This document shows, piece by piece, positions 25,086 through 37,124 of a DNA stretch of 64,000 nucleotides. A program made the position numbers and the translations under genes. The DNA comes from Stereum hirsutum FP-91666 SS1. Its lineage: Eukaryota > Basidiomycota > Agaricomycetes > Russulales > Stereaceae. The notes under the pieces were generated by a model. The model searched no databases. It was not told the DNA's origin and worked only from the letters and a program-made list of their open reading frames with translations. Location of the stretch: positions 147,871 to 211,870 of the forward strand of contig NW_006763155.1 in NCBI RefSeq assembly GCF_000264905.1, read 5' to 3'. Each line of letters starts with the position of its first letter. Position 1 is the stretch's first letter.

Positions 25086-26089
25086 AAAATTTATGTATGT
25101 ACAATAATATCCTAGATTTTATTAGATTTACAGGTGGGGTGTACCTTGCCCTAGAAGTGCAATGGTCTCGTACATAGGTGCCACCCAGCCAAATCGGTGA
25201 ATCTCACTGTGGCCCGCGTCGAAATGGCATGCGGCTTGCCCGGCAACTTTCAAAGTCCGCCAATTTGCAATGGACATGGCGCTTGGTGGGAATGCCGGTA
25301 CTCACATCCTGCCGCTTCGCCTCTTCTCCCTGAACGACAACGACTGGATCCTTTTCCTCTCACATCTAAGACCGTCGACCAGGATCGTCACTGACTTAAT
25401 CGTTCCACAATGTTGATCTTTGCTCTCACGCCTATGTTTCGAAAATTGGCTTCCGCTTCAAGTTCTTGGCTGCTTTCTGGCCGAATTTGAACTTTTGGCG
25501 TTCAGGCTTGCTGCGTTTTTGGCCACTTCGTCTCTGGGATTAAGTCGAGCGGGTGTAAACTGTGAAGGCATCAAAAATATTCCATAGGCCTCCCTGCTGC
25601 TCGACGGACAAGTGTCCCAGCATACATTCACCGTCCAAGGATATCTTTCGTGCAAGTCTGCCTTTGTGTGCCTTCCCTAGCTCGTGTGGCATATGAACTC
25701 ACGGAGCGTTTGGTACATGTGCATATTTCAAAAGCATCTCATTACACCTTTATCGTACCTCACCTGGATTATAACTCCAAAGCTCTGCAGACTCTGAGCA
25801 CCGTTACGGGTATGCTGTGGTCGCGACTTGGGATGCTTCGTGATACTTGATGTTTCACAGGGAGAGCTCAATGCTCTTTCTTCGAACTTGCGTCCAGAGA
25901 GTAACTTTAAAGGTAGAGGACGAGGCTCAGCTGTGTGGAAGTGGCTGCTTTTTATACGACTTACCATCCCAATATACACGCGCTGCGCTCTAGATCTGAT
26001 GTGACATGTCTATCTAAGGTATGAGTATCCCAACATTTGTGTTCCTAGTTCACTCCATCGTCGTCAAATTTGCGACAGCAAGTTCTAGA

Positions 26090-26640
26090 TATTCAACCAC
26101 CATCAATGCCAGAGCACGGATCTCATTTGCGCCATAGATCTACGGCACAGCAAAGGCAACACCGCGGTTAGCAACAAAGACCGTGCCACCTGGTACATCG
26201 ATTATCCTCGAAACGATTCTGGTCCCAGCATACACCCGCTCTTAATCGAAGGATGTCTTCGGCGAAGTATACTATAGTAGGTCGATCAAGATCGCCGTCG
26301 CATCCACATTTAATTGGAAAGACATGGTCACTCAGGAGCAAGAGTTGGATACGATACGATAAGTAATATTCTCCGAGCTCCACCTTACCATGAGCACCAG
26401 CTGATTCGCCAAGGGTTTCACTTCAGAACTGATACATTCTCAATCTTTCACGCTACGGAGTAGAAGGAATGCAATGCGGAACGGGGCAGTGATGATACGT
26501 CTCACTGCGCCGAGCTCTGTTAGAAGCGGCGTCAGCCTATGGGCCTCATATACGGCGATCCTCCGGAGAAGTACAAGTGGCCGTTTACTCGTATTGGAAG
26601 ACATACGAACAACTCCGAGAATGGGCATAGTGAGTTGTTA
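26090..26640 (-). other. Possible unrecognised coding remnant
   Basis: Minus-strand frames give protein-like stretches: RRIITAPFRIAFLLLRSV from the 26440-26628 frame, and ending near 26090 VPGGTVFVANRGVAFAVP, then an in-frame TAG, then YGANEIRALALMVVEYLE. The run of conserved-looking residues across the stop suggests a degraded gene, or an intron boundary at that TAG. I do not recognise the family. Confidence 0.25.
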
Positions 26641-27381
26641 CATTTTGACGGCAGTGAGCCCGATTAGTACATGCAGAACGAGTGGGGAGTCTCCAAGGGT
26701 GAAGATCATAACTTGAAACAAAGTGTGGTCCTGTTTGATTGTTCTTCTTCATTTTTCTTCTTCAAGTTCTCGGCTTGAGTCGAGCGACTCAGCGATTGAG
26801 GGGCTGTACGGAGGTTCAGCTCGTGCGGGATTTTAATTTTATGTCAAGTTGTGGCGCCCGTATTGGGGTCGGATACCCTGGACCCCAGCCCTCGACGATG
26901 GTTACTTTTGTAACAAGAGTGGCGCGACCCGATCTGTAACAACGGAAATATATCTTCAGGTTGGTATCGTAGAGCATGTGAACCAAAAATTCTCGTCCAC
27001 TGTGTGGCCACAGTAGCGTGGCGTAGACACATGACACACGTGACATCCGTGTCTGAGTCCGAATGCTCGCAACGAAACTGAAACCTTACCACTTTCTTCT
27101 CTCCACCTTCGACGGCTTTCCATAAGCTCAGCATTCTCTTGCATTCACCACAATTTCCTATCTGTTTTATTGTTCATTCAACCCGCCTCGTTTGACGCCT
27201 CCGAAATCTACTGTCGACTATCGAAGTCAAAGTATGGCCAACTTAGTAGGCGAGCTCGGTGACGGAGAAGGACCTGCCTCGCCAATGTACGTCCCTCCTT
27301 GCTGATGCGTTTGACTCCAATAACTGGATTGATGTATGCGATTCCAGGCCCTATACAGTGCTAACCCCCGGAGAGAGTCCA

Positions 27382-28676
27382 ATGGCACACATACCACAAG
27401 AGATCATCGACGAAGTAATCGACGACCTGGACGAAAAGGATCGCAAAACTCTTTCAGCTGCCTCACGTGTCGGAAAACGATGGAGGGATCGCGCACAGGC
27501 ACGACTCTTCAAGAAAGTCAATATACATCACTCTCAGCGCCTTCAAGACCTGCAAGACATGAGCATCGGCGTCAATGATCCGCTCCGATATGTCAAGGAG
27601 GCGTCCATGGGCAGAACGTTCCTCAAGGGCACATTCCAAGGAGCAAGTGATATTATTTGTCGGATGAATCAAGTCACGTCTGTATGCCTATCCGAGGTGG
27701 AACTGGGTCGTACTATCTCTATCTTCCAGGCAGGCTTTCCGTCCTTGACTGCTCTAACAATTCTTCGGTGCTCTCTTTCACCGGACGCGCTCCCAGAGAT
27801 TTTGCGTAGACGGACGGACCTCTCTAGCATAGAGATTTACCACTGCAACGACATTCCTGCTAGAGGACACCGTTGCACCGCTTTGCACGATAATCCTGCT
27901 AGGGTTCCCACCCAGTGCGAGGTCGCGATGCTGGCCTGTGACGATTCTGCGCCTATAGCTCTACGTTCCCTTTCCCATATATTGTCCGGCATAACTCGGA
28001 TCTCTATCTCCCCCATCAAACGACCACCGTGGGAGACAATGTCTGCAGACGGGATAAGTTTGTGGAACCTCTTGTGTTTATTCAGCAACACCCTTGAGAA
28101 CATCGAGTTCGATGTCGGAGAATATTCAGAGGAAGAGTCTCACCGTATTTATAGCCCCTTTTTCTAAGCACGTTCATATGCTAACAAATTCCGCATTCGT
28201 TACGTGTAGCTCCAGCTCCTCTCTGGGTACCCTCGCTCAAAACAATCATCGTTAATGCCAAACTAATCGAAGCCGATAGTAGCCGTTTATACTATTCAGC
28301 TCTTTCCGACACCGCCATGAATATAATAAGCAGGCCGCCTTCGGGAGCTCAGGATGAACTTGCTCGGATGGACGAAATTACGCTCCTCACGGATATTAAA
28401 GTCGAAAAAGACGGCATCAACGAGTGGACAGCGTGGGCTGTGGAGAGCAGCTTCGTGAATCTCGGAATACTCGCTCGAGCTCAGAACGTCAGAAGGCTCG
28501 TAATTCGTAACATGATTGAGATGGATATAGATGATGCTAAAGATCGTGCTGATGATGATAATAAGTTGGAGGGTGACTTGGTGTTAGCGAGGAGCACGTT
28601 TACGAGATTTGTGGATGACCGAGTGGGTGAGCTTCCCCAAGGCTGCGAGCTCGTGGTAGAATATGGGCCGAAGTGA
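27382..28676 (+). CDS. F-box-like protein
   Basis: Two exons (27382-28144 and 28210-28676) join across a 65-bp intron with matching phase. The start at 27382 gives MAHIPQEIIDEVIDDL followed by SRVGKRWRDRAQARLFKKV, the usual basidiomycete F-box-like N-terminus (IPxEIIDxIIDxL, then a WRxxAxxxLF region). The rest has leucine-rich spacing such as FPSLTALTILRCSLSPDALP, suggesting LRR-like target-binding repeats. F-box proteins recruit substrates to SCF ubiquitin ligases through Skp1; mushroom genomes carry hundreds. An upstream in-frame ATG at 27259 is possible but adds no conserved sequence. The protein is about 409 residues, complete, with no frame break. Confidence 0.75.
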
Positions 28677-29379
28677 TGAGTCGGTGCTGAAATATCATTG
28701 TGTTGTCTGTCAATTTCGTAGCGACTCCTGCTGTACGCCGTGTACTTGAACCATCCAGTTGTTTTCCATATTACGTTTGAAGAATCGAGAACTTACAGGT
28801 TAAGTTGATTTTATTGTCTATTGACACCGATACAGGATGTATGATATATTTCACGACCTAGTCTCACTCTCGCAGATACTTCATATCAGGACTGTCAAGT
28901 GAAAAGAAATGTTTGCCTTGAGTTGTAGGCGACATAGTGTGAGTTGTGATTCACTGCTATGGATGATGAGAACCACAGCAACTGTTAAGAGCAGAAGAAC
29001 ATGAGATGACTCATGTTTGTACTAGAACTTCATATGAGAAACCGGTCTGAAGCAGTCCTGTATGTCGTCAAACAGCGAGCGAGCGAGGACGGAAGTCCCA
29101 ATTTCGAGCAATCACCGCTCGCCCCCTACCATGGCATAAATAAAAGCGAAGCTAGGAGCTCGAGGGGGATGTTGTGAGTTCAATGGACTGATGGAAACAC
29201 ACAGTCAGTAGAAGTGAGCGGGGATGATAGCCTGGTACCGAACTCGAGGATGGATGTACGACGGAGTGTACACAACACGTCAGGCTGCCTCGCGAATGAC
29301 AATAGGTTCTTAGCTGGCGAGGATCAGGCACCGCCGTTGAAGGCTTTGACTCCCCATATAAAACTCAGTCCCGAGGTTC

Positions 29380-30240
29380 AGACCATTTTGTAGGACACGA
29401 TGAATAGAGCAGCAAAGGAAACAGAAGGGAGAAAGTGTTTAGGGCCGTGAGGCGGAAATTGTGGTAATCTCCTTGAACGGATCGAGACGCCATAATTCCG
29501 TGAAAACATGCAGGATGAGGTGTAAAGGCTCATCAAGTCAGCGACAAGGGAAATTCAAAGTAGTATAGGCTGAGAGTGACGGACATGACAATGTGCGGTA
29601 TTCCGTCTCATGAGTGAGATGATAAGACGAGAGATCGGAAGGCTAGGAACGAGGGGCAAACTGAAGTTCCAAAGCTGCGTCCAAGCTGTATCCGGTGCAC
29701 TGTTATGGGCACAATTCCGAGATATATTCTGCTGAGATACCGTGGTAGACACGAACAACCCACAACAATAAATCGTTCATAAGACAGATAAGAAGAAAGC
29801 CGGGCAAGGACGCGCCTCAGATGGATAGCTTTTCACGAGGACCCGAACTTAACTAGTATCGCTCATTTCCGATAACAAGCTGGTAGCTTTAAGCCAGAAG
29901 ATGTAGTTCCCTCAGTGATAGTGTTGAGAAGAGCTTTCGTGAAAGTCGACCCGACTGAGATACGAGGCATCTCTAGCACTGAAGTCCACGAGCGCAGAAT
30001 AAGTCACAAAGCACCAGAAAGAGAGCAGGATGTGAATGAGCCAGCCGTACAGAGAAGTTGACATTGTCTTTACAGCATCGGTATCGTTGTGGAGACTTCG
30101 AGGCGGAGGCCTGTCGTGGGGGTCGACCGTCACAGAGAGGATGAGAGGAAGAGTAGCGAAAAGTAGAAAAAACGAACATGACGTCATCATTTCATGGACT
30201 GACTTGCCATCGCCACAATCAGTGCCACATCGATCATGAC
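29380..30240 (-). repeat. Inverted-duplicate segment, copy 1 (partner 52010-52905)
   Basis: The minus strand here matches 52010-52905 on the plus strand over about 0.85 kb with many small indels. Shared runs include GACGTCATGTTCG, TTCAGTGCTAGAGATGCCTC, GGGTCCTCGTGAA and CGCAGCTTTGGAACTTCAGT. Open frames in the two copies give related peptides, such as MMTSCSFFLLF against MMTSCSFFLLL and TQLWNFSL in both. Frames break elsewhere, and I do not recognise a family. Confidence 0.75.
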
Positions 30241-31750
30241 CGGCCCGGGTAGAGTGATGGCAGAGGCCCCATAGTCGTTTTGCGCGTTGAGATAAGATGA
30301 GAGGACGGGAGATGGTGTGTTAGAGGCAACTAGAGGGTCTATGCCAAACTCTGCAGCGCTGATGAGGGCTGATGTCCATCGAGGGGACAACGGAGAGGGC
30401 GTAGAGGGCGCGATGCGCGACAGTCCTATTGATCTACGACTCTCTTGCAAGTGCGAACGAGCTTTGGCACCGTGGACTGTGATGTATAGCGTTTCGTGTA
30501 TGTATTGAGCGTGCTGCTTTACTTTCGGTATGCAGGTTGTGTGGTTACATTGGAGGAGGAGAGGCGGAGCAAAGGAAGGTGGGACGAGGTCCTGTGAGAC
30601 GATGCGGTGTGGCGACAATGTGGCGACATGATTGTGGCGATAAAGAAATTCACATTGCGGGGGAGTCCGGAAACGGCCCCACTCGGAACCGGGATCAGCT
30701 GACGGTGCCATTTTTTTCAACCTCTTCTCCTCTTCGTTGACCCTCACCACTAGCCATAGCTCCTTCACTGCTGCCTCTCGATGGCTCTTTGAATGACCAC
30801 CTTATCATTGCTTTATCTCGGTGCTTACTACTCTTCTCCTTTGTGACTGGTTCGCCCTCGAATAGCTCTCAAACTCGCTGATGGATTCTGGCTAGCTCGG
30901 TTCTGGGTTACAGACTTACAGTGTTCGATTTGTGTCCGCACATAACTCTGGAATCTCGTGTGTCCGTCTCTCTTCCGGTACACTGTGCACGACCTCGACA
31001 TGCTTGGTATACACGGCCTCCGTCAGTGGTCTGTCATATCCGTCGACATTGATGGCCCGTTCTCTAGTACTTCCCCGTCTCATCTTTTATCTGCTCTATT
31101 GCTGATCGTTCAACATTCGTAGCTTTCACCTTCGACCTCATGCATGATCCTAAACTCTGAGTGTCTATCCAAGGATATACCACACTCTAGCGATGGTACA
31201 CTCGGCTCACTCATTGAGACGATGACGCAAGTCTCAATCTTGAACAATCATCCGTCAAACCCTGGCCTAGTGCTATAATCCTATGGACGTACATCGTTAT
31301 CTGCTCTTCGTAAATAGACCGTATCTGCAACCCTTCCAAGCGACTCAATACCGGTGATCGGCCCCATCGCAGGGCCCCATTGGGCTTCAGCACGGTCAAA
31401 AATTCGTTCGCAGACACGGTCCAATGCTGGTACACAAGTCGTGCAGTGCCTACTTCGCTTACGAGCGGTGCTTCAAACAGCCACGGCGAAGGTTACATAA
31501 ATGCTTTGCTAGCTTTTGCTTTCGAAGCGCTTTCTCGTCTGCAACAAAAACATACGTCTAGCTCAGAGTTTGTTACCCACTGCAGAGATATAGACGATAT
31601 CTGGGTTCCGCCACAGTTCTTCCTGAAGCTGCCTTTCGTTACATCTTTCGGGTAGGCCCCTCATCTCCAAGTTCTAGCTGCATGCTGAACCTGTACTGAA
31701 AGTGGGTGTACCAGCTGCAGGAAGCGTGGATGAAAATCCTAGCTTTGGCT
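30187..31750. repeat. Segmental-duplication block 1 (inverted partner 61835-62990)
   Basis: From 30590-30790 the reverse complement matches 62408-62580 nearly base for base (shared GAGGGTCAACGAAGAGGAGA, GAATTTCTTTATCGCCACAA, CACCGCATCGTCTC). Matching continues on both sides: to the left through CAAACGACTATGGG against AAAACGACTATGGG, and to the right through TCTGGAATCTCGT and, near 31720, GGATGAAAATCCT. The block therefore holds a divergent arrangement: a LOR-like remnant leftward and an unidentified, poorly conserved gene rightward. Both sides look degenerate. Confidence 0.7.
30597..30790 (+). promoter_or_regulatory. LOR-associated upstream module, copy C
   Basis: The clearest example of the module: GATGCGGTGTGGCGACAATG, then TGGCGACATGATTGTGGCGA, then TAAAGAAATT, then a CGGGGGAGTCCGG and CCACTCGGAACCGGGAT part, then a T-run and CCTCTTCTCCTCTTCG. 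Three to four TGTGGCGA units lie within 40 bp. Confidence 0.6.
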
Positions 31751-31844
31751 TCGAAACGCAGGTCGCCTATGCAGGCTTTCGAGAAGAGACAGACTTACGA
31801 GAGAAACAGAGGAAGGCCGGTGAACGCGAAGAAGAGAAATTGTG

Positions 31845-31970
31845 GCAAGGCAAGTGTGGCGGGAGTGTTCTGGGCCTGCGCCGGGATCGTCTGTCGGCAT
31901 TTTTTTCTCTCCTTTCACTCCTTCGACGACGATGACGATCGTATGCTCTCCACGACCACGACCACACCCA
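31845..31970 (+). promoter_or_regulatory. LOR-associated upstream module, copy D
   Basis: AAATTGTGGCAAGGCAAGTG then TGGCGGGAGTG, a GCCGGGATCGTC part, a T-run with CTCTCC, then GCTCTCCACGACCACGACCA. Order and spacing match the other modules. I could not find a convincing LOR frame on its left. Confidence 0.45.
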
Positions 31971-32699
31971 CTTCAAGGCCATAAAGCAAAGGTGCTGTTA
32001 TACTCAACTCTGCTTCGCTTTAGACAGGGTACTCCAGTCTACTTCCTCGTTGTTCCTCCTCGAGCTCGCTCTGATTTTGGCGAGCGCTTGGTCCTGGATC
32101 AAATAAGGAATCCGGACATACTCCTCTGATTACTTGCATCCGTCCTTCTGCTCGCTGCATACCGTCTATGTCCTTGGCCTTATCGCTCTGCTAAGGGCGG
32201 GATTTCAATATCTGCTCTCCTTCGTCACCTTCTCCGGTACCCTTCGTTCGGACAGCGATACCTTCTTCTTTTCCACCTTGCTCCCTTCGCTTAATAATTA
32301 TCGATACCTGCTTTCCAAGTTCCTCAAAGCTTCAGTCTGAGGTAGCTCTCGGAAAGGACGTCCTGAAACAATTGCTAGTCGTCTTTTTTCTTGGTGCTCT
32401 ACCACAGTTCTCGCTTGGCCGTGTATGTCTTCTTTTCTCGAGTCATGCTCGGTAACTTTGTTATTCGCGATTCCTGCCGAGCTTCATCACCACTCTGTAA
32501 AGAGGAAGTATTCTCGCTTGAGCCTGCTATAATTTCCTTAGTATGTACTGCTACTGGCGGAGGATTGATCATCTTCAATCCAATGCCGACGCATCACCGT
32601 GACGTACTCTACATCGTCGTCGATGTATTTTTTTCAGTGTCTGTCACGGTTTGCAACCACTGTAGGTGATTCTGTTTTGTATTCCTCGTGCCCTTGTCG

Positions 32700-33170
32700 C
32701 TGAGTATTATATATAGAAGACTTCATTGAGGCGGATAAGACGTTCCGGAGACGGAGGACGGCGGTTTGCGGGGTGGAGTAGTCCAAAGGACTCTTAGTCG
32801 CTTTTTGTCTGGAGGTGAGGGTGTCGGTTGTGTTAGTGGACGGTTCCACTATGGTGGTGTGTCATTGATTGGTTCGAGAGGCGGTAACACGTGTTGATAA
32901 CGAGCTTCATAACGATAACGGATACTAATGTCAACCGAGAGGCCATTGTCCGTTCAAACTACAGCCCTATATCTATCTCAGGACCATGCGCTCTAGTGAT
33001 GATTACCCCACGGAGGCATTGCTGTCCTAGCTTTGTCCTCAGTGCATATGCCAGTCAGGTAGGTTTGGAGTATAAGGGATAGGCGAGCGAGCAACGCAGC
33101 GGAAAGGGAGACGAGGCGATTGTGGCGGGGGTGACATTCATGTGGCGAGTTCGAGACATTTTTCGGCCGT
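32700..33170 (-). pseudogene. Possible LOR copy E, fragment
   Basis: About 32790-32700 on the minus strand reads TPQTAVLRLRNVLSASMKSS, resembling the LOR strand-helix segment (GTPLFTVRAMPASQVKQGF in copy B). A TGTGGCGA-bearing stretch at 33100-33165 lies upstream in the usual orientation. The match is short and no further exons were found, so chance is possible. Confidence 0.3.
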
Positions 33171-33906
33171 TTTATTTTCTCTCTTCTCTCTACGTCGTCC
33201 ATCGCATGAAAACTACGAGAATCATACGGCTGAAGATGCTCCTATTGATCAGTGTGGCCTAGCTTTAGCTCGGATGTTGTGATTGATCACAACCTCGCTG
33301 CTGCGATTTTCTCTCTGGTTCCCTGTTGAATACGTGGTTTGTCTGAATCGGAGTGAGAGTTCTTGTTGTAATTTGTTTTATCTTTTCTACTCGCTCCATG
33401 CCTTCGTGCTCGAAATTACCGGTACTTGTCGCGGTCACGATCTCACCATTGCGTCTTTTGGGTTGGGTTGAGTCTTTCAAGACTGCGTAGGCTGTGCAAT
33501 CTTACGCTGCATCTACGGGCACGTTATCTCGTCCTTCACGTCATCGTTCAAAATCAATCGATTTCTGGATCTGAATTCGGATGGACCTAGCTCGCTCATC
33601 TCATAAACTCACGATTGGTGGATACAGTGTTACATGTGATCCATCGTGCTATCATGATTCAAGTCGCCCTTCTTCGAACGTCCATTTGCGCCGTATGCGA
33701 GAGGATTCTTGAAGACAACTTCGAAATCTCTGGAGTTATGACGCACTTCCGTGAGTACTCACAGCCATTCATGGCAAGGAAAGCAATCATCAGGTTAGTT
33801 CTTTAATGAGCTCGTACCGTAACTGCTACAGGACGCTTACTTCCCTTCCACCACCACCAAAGAAAATACACTGTCAGCCCTTCCCATCGTCGTGATCATT
33901 GTGTCA

Positions 33907-36721
33907 ATGTCCTGTACTCCTTCCATCCGTAAGTTTTCAGACGAATCGTTCCGTATACCCCAGAAGGCGTCTGTGTTATGTTGAATTCTTCATCGTTTTC
34001 GGCATTCACTGACTCGCGATATTTTCCTAATAGCTGAGGGGACGTACTGGATCCGCAATCAGCAGTTACGAACGTTTATTGGTCTTGGCACTTCGAACCT
34101 TGAGAAAATCGCTGAAAAACAAGAACCCCACTCCCTCGTCAGAGACTCTCCGACCGCAGCCAGATGTGGCTATTCGAGATTCTCTCCGATGGCGTACACT
34201 TTCAGATTCGGAATGCGAGTTCAGGTGGCGTCATGGGTCTCAAGGCACCGGACGTCGATTCCGGTTCTTCAATCGTCCTTGCGGAAGCGATAGAAGACGA
34301 TAGAGGCCAACAGTGGAGGATCGAATGGATCGATGACTATGAGAGGTGCGCTTTATTGTTTGTTTTTGAATACCTGATGCCGCTCTTGTGTGATGCTTTG
34401 ATAGGCGCTCAATACCTCGCATGTTAGGAACGTGACCTATCGTATTGTCAATGCGCATAACGGTACAGTTCTCGACCAAGGAATCCTCGCACGTGGGCAG
34501 CCAATCAAATCATACCCATATCACGGCCGTCCCAACCAACGTTGGTTTCTGGAGCCTGCTTTTTTGCCGACAGTGGTCTGGCTCGAGCACGTACGAACTG
34601 GTTGGTACTTGCAATATGACGCGAGCAATGCGAACCACGGCGCCGTCGCCCGTGACAAGATTCCCTCGACCAACACTTCGCGAGCCCAGTTATGGTTTCT
34701 GGAGCCTCAAGGTGTTGATAGGAGCTTCGTCATTCGCAGCCTCGAGGATGACACCAAAGCCTTGGACGTTTTGGACGGTGACCTCGCAGACGGAACCTTA
34801 GTTCTTGTCTGTGCCTATAACGGTGGACGAAGCCAGAGCTGGAATATTGAGAGGGTTGGATTGACGGACGACTTATCTGCTCCTTACGACGCCGAAAGTA
34901 CCGTGTATGCTCTTCTGATTTCACATCGATATTCGTCATGGCTGACGGTTACAACGTTTTCAACAACAGATACAATCTTGTCAATGCTCGGACGGACACG
35001 ATGGCCCAAATCGGGGCAGGAGGTTCTATCCAAGTTTTCGGAGAGCAAGACCCGGCGGCTTCGCAGCAATGGAGAATCGTACCCTATCCTTTCCCCCCTC
35101 TTTTCTGGGCCACCATCCAGAACACGTATACCGGAATGTTTATCAGACAGAATGGTGCTCTGGTTGCTGCGTCTAGGGGCTCACGTTATACGTTGGACAA
35201 AACCATACAGTGGCGCTTCTTACCTGGTTCTGACGCACCACACCATTTCTCGATTGTTAATCGCGCCTCTGGCTTGATCGTCATAGGTGGAATTGGAACC
35301 CCACACGTCACACTCTTGGAGAGTGGTGGAAGGGAAGATGGAAATCTCTGGGCAATGGAAAGGGATCGAGGTGCGAGGGGGTTTGGCATCGTGAACACGG
35401 TCACGAATGGTGCGCTGGATCAATGGGATGGGGGTGCCACGATCCAGGCACATCCCAACAACGGAACGAAAGATCTGCACCATCAATGGGTCATTGTGCA
35501 AGTGCGTCTACATATCTCGCTTCTACTCATTTTGTCCTCAATTTTACGGTATGACTGTTACTGATAACATGACCTGCATAGGTTCTTTCCGGCCGTCTTC
35601 CCTCGTTCGCGCTAGTCAATTCACGCACAGGGCGATCTCTGACATACGCCAAGACAAGTCAGCCGGAAGGAAACATCATCACTGCCGAACACAAACTCGA
35701 TGATTTTTCCAACCAGTGGCTTTTCGAGATCGTCAGTGCCAACGATTCGAAACTACCCGTCTTCGCCATCATCAGCAAACTGTCTGGAAATGTCCTCGAT
35801 CATTACGGTGGGTACCGCCTTGCAGCCGGCAGTGACGATACAAAAATGGATCACCATCGTTGGCGACTTGTTCCGTGTCACTGCGGGGAGATGTATTTCC
35901 ATATCGTCAATCAACACACGGGATGTCACCTCGAAGAGCAGTTCACCGGGGCTCCGAACGCGGGCGTGTCCAGTCCAATACCCTACCCTGTTACAGACGC
36001 ACACAGATCACAATGCTGGGAGCTCATCTCTGCTCGATACGAAGGATTCGACAGCATCATCGTGGACGATGATGTTCTTCGTTTGACCTTGAAGTATATG
36101 GAAGCCACGCATGTTTCTGACGCGCAGGAGTCTCTCCTGAAAAAGAGAGCCCCAGGGAGAGAGAAGAAAGGGAAAGAGAAGCATGGTCATATTCCTCAAT
36201 CTCCTCGACGTTTGACTATCTTCGCTCCTATCATTCGCACCATCTTCCATCGAGTCATCAATCAATGGGAAGAGGATACCATTCACATCACAGCACGCAC
36301 TGCAGCCAGAGTGGCTACGAATAGGAGCGAAGTCGAACGAGAGTTCGGCATTCCAATCCCTACTGCTCTTCGCAGACAGTCCGAAGTCTCCGGATGGATC
36401 CGCATCGACGTTCAGAGGCCATATGGGACTGCGCCGGGTCAGCGTGTGGTGAATGTCATCGGCCAGTGGTTGGAGAGCCCGATTTTCCACGTTATCGTCC
36501 CTGTGGGGGTACGTGTTGGTAGAGAGAATATACGTGCCGCGATGAGACAGAGCTTAGGGGGACATACCAGTGTTATTATTGCACACGCCAATTCCGTGCC
36601 GCCCGCTGGAGGCACCATGCCAGAAACGACACCGCCGCCCGCTCCTAGGACATGCAACGGGTGGATATATTATGCGGAGGCGATGAGCTCGATAGTCCTT
36701 CTGTCGCCGTTGGGAATGTAG
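33907..36721 (+). CDS. Multi-repeat beta-trefoil (ricin-B-like) lectin-domain protein
   Basis: Exon 1 (33907-33928, MSCTPSI) joins at 34034 to PEGTYWIRNQQ, the common start of fungal beta-trefoil proteins. Exons then run through DYER/NVTYRIVNAHNGTVLD, STV/YNLVNARTDT and WVIVQ/VLSGRLPSF. I count about eleven or twelve QxW-type strands (QQWRIEW, QRWFLEP, QLWFLEP, QSWNIERV, QQWRIVPY, QWRFLPG, LWAMERD, HQWVIVQ, NQWLFEI, HRWRLVP, QCWELIS), enough for three to four trefoils. A basic linker (KKRAPGREKKGKEKH) leads to a ~170-residue tail of unknown type, ending soon after PPAGGTMPETTPPPAP. Such folds bind glycans; this one has no recognised enzymatic chain. The frame is discontinuous near 34130-34165: the opening frame and that of MWLFEILSDG do not join by an obvious intron. 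I infer cytoplasmic location from the lack of a signal peptide. Confidence 0.7.
34130..34165 (+). other. Frame discontinuity in the beta-trefoil gene
   Basis: The frame entering from GTYWIRNQQ reads on into DSPTAARCGY, whereas the clearly conserved strand MWLFEILSDG starts in another frame at 34164. No GT..AG pair of reasonable length reconciles them. Either a small indel (true or sequencing) or a splice form I did not see lies here. Confidence 0.5.
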
Positions 36722-37124
36722 CTGAAACTTACGATAAGTTGATGTGGTACGTTCTTGGTTTACTTGCACTACTAATCTGTCTTTCCTTGACCGAGCGCCT
36801 TCCTAAGGAATAGTTCATAATGTTTAAGATCATGTTTTCGTTTCAAGAACAGGTATAGAATCAAGAATTGATTGCCATTGGTCGGGGTTGGTAGAGAGAA
36901 CATTGATCGCTTTGTAGTCGGGGTAGTCGGGTTATGGCGTGGGGAAGTAGGTAGTGAATACGATGTGATTATCTATTCGCGATAACCCAATCTCAACCAT
37001 ACATTTTGGTATGACCTACAATGGCTAAATTGGAGGCAGTTGGCCTACCCTAATCTTCCACGGCATAAGTATCGCGAATCTCTGCGATGTGCCTAATACA
37101 TTGACGTATGGATAAAAACTGATG

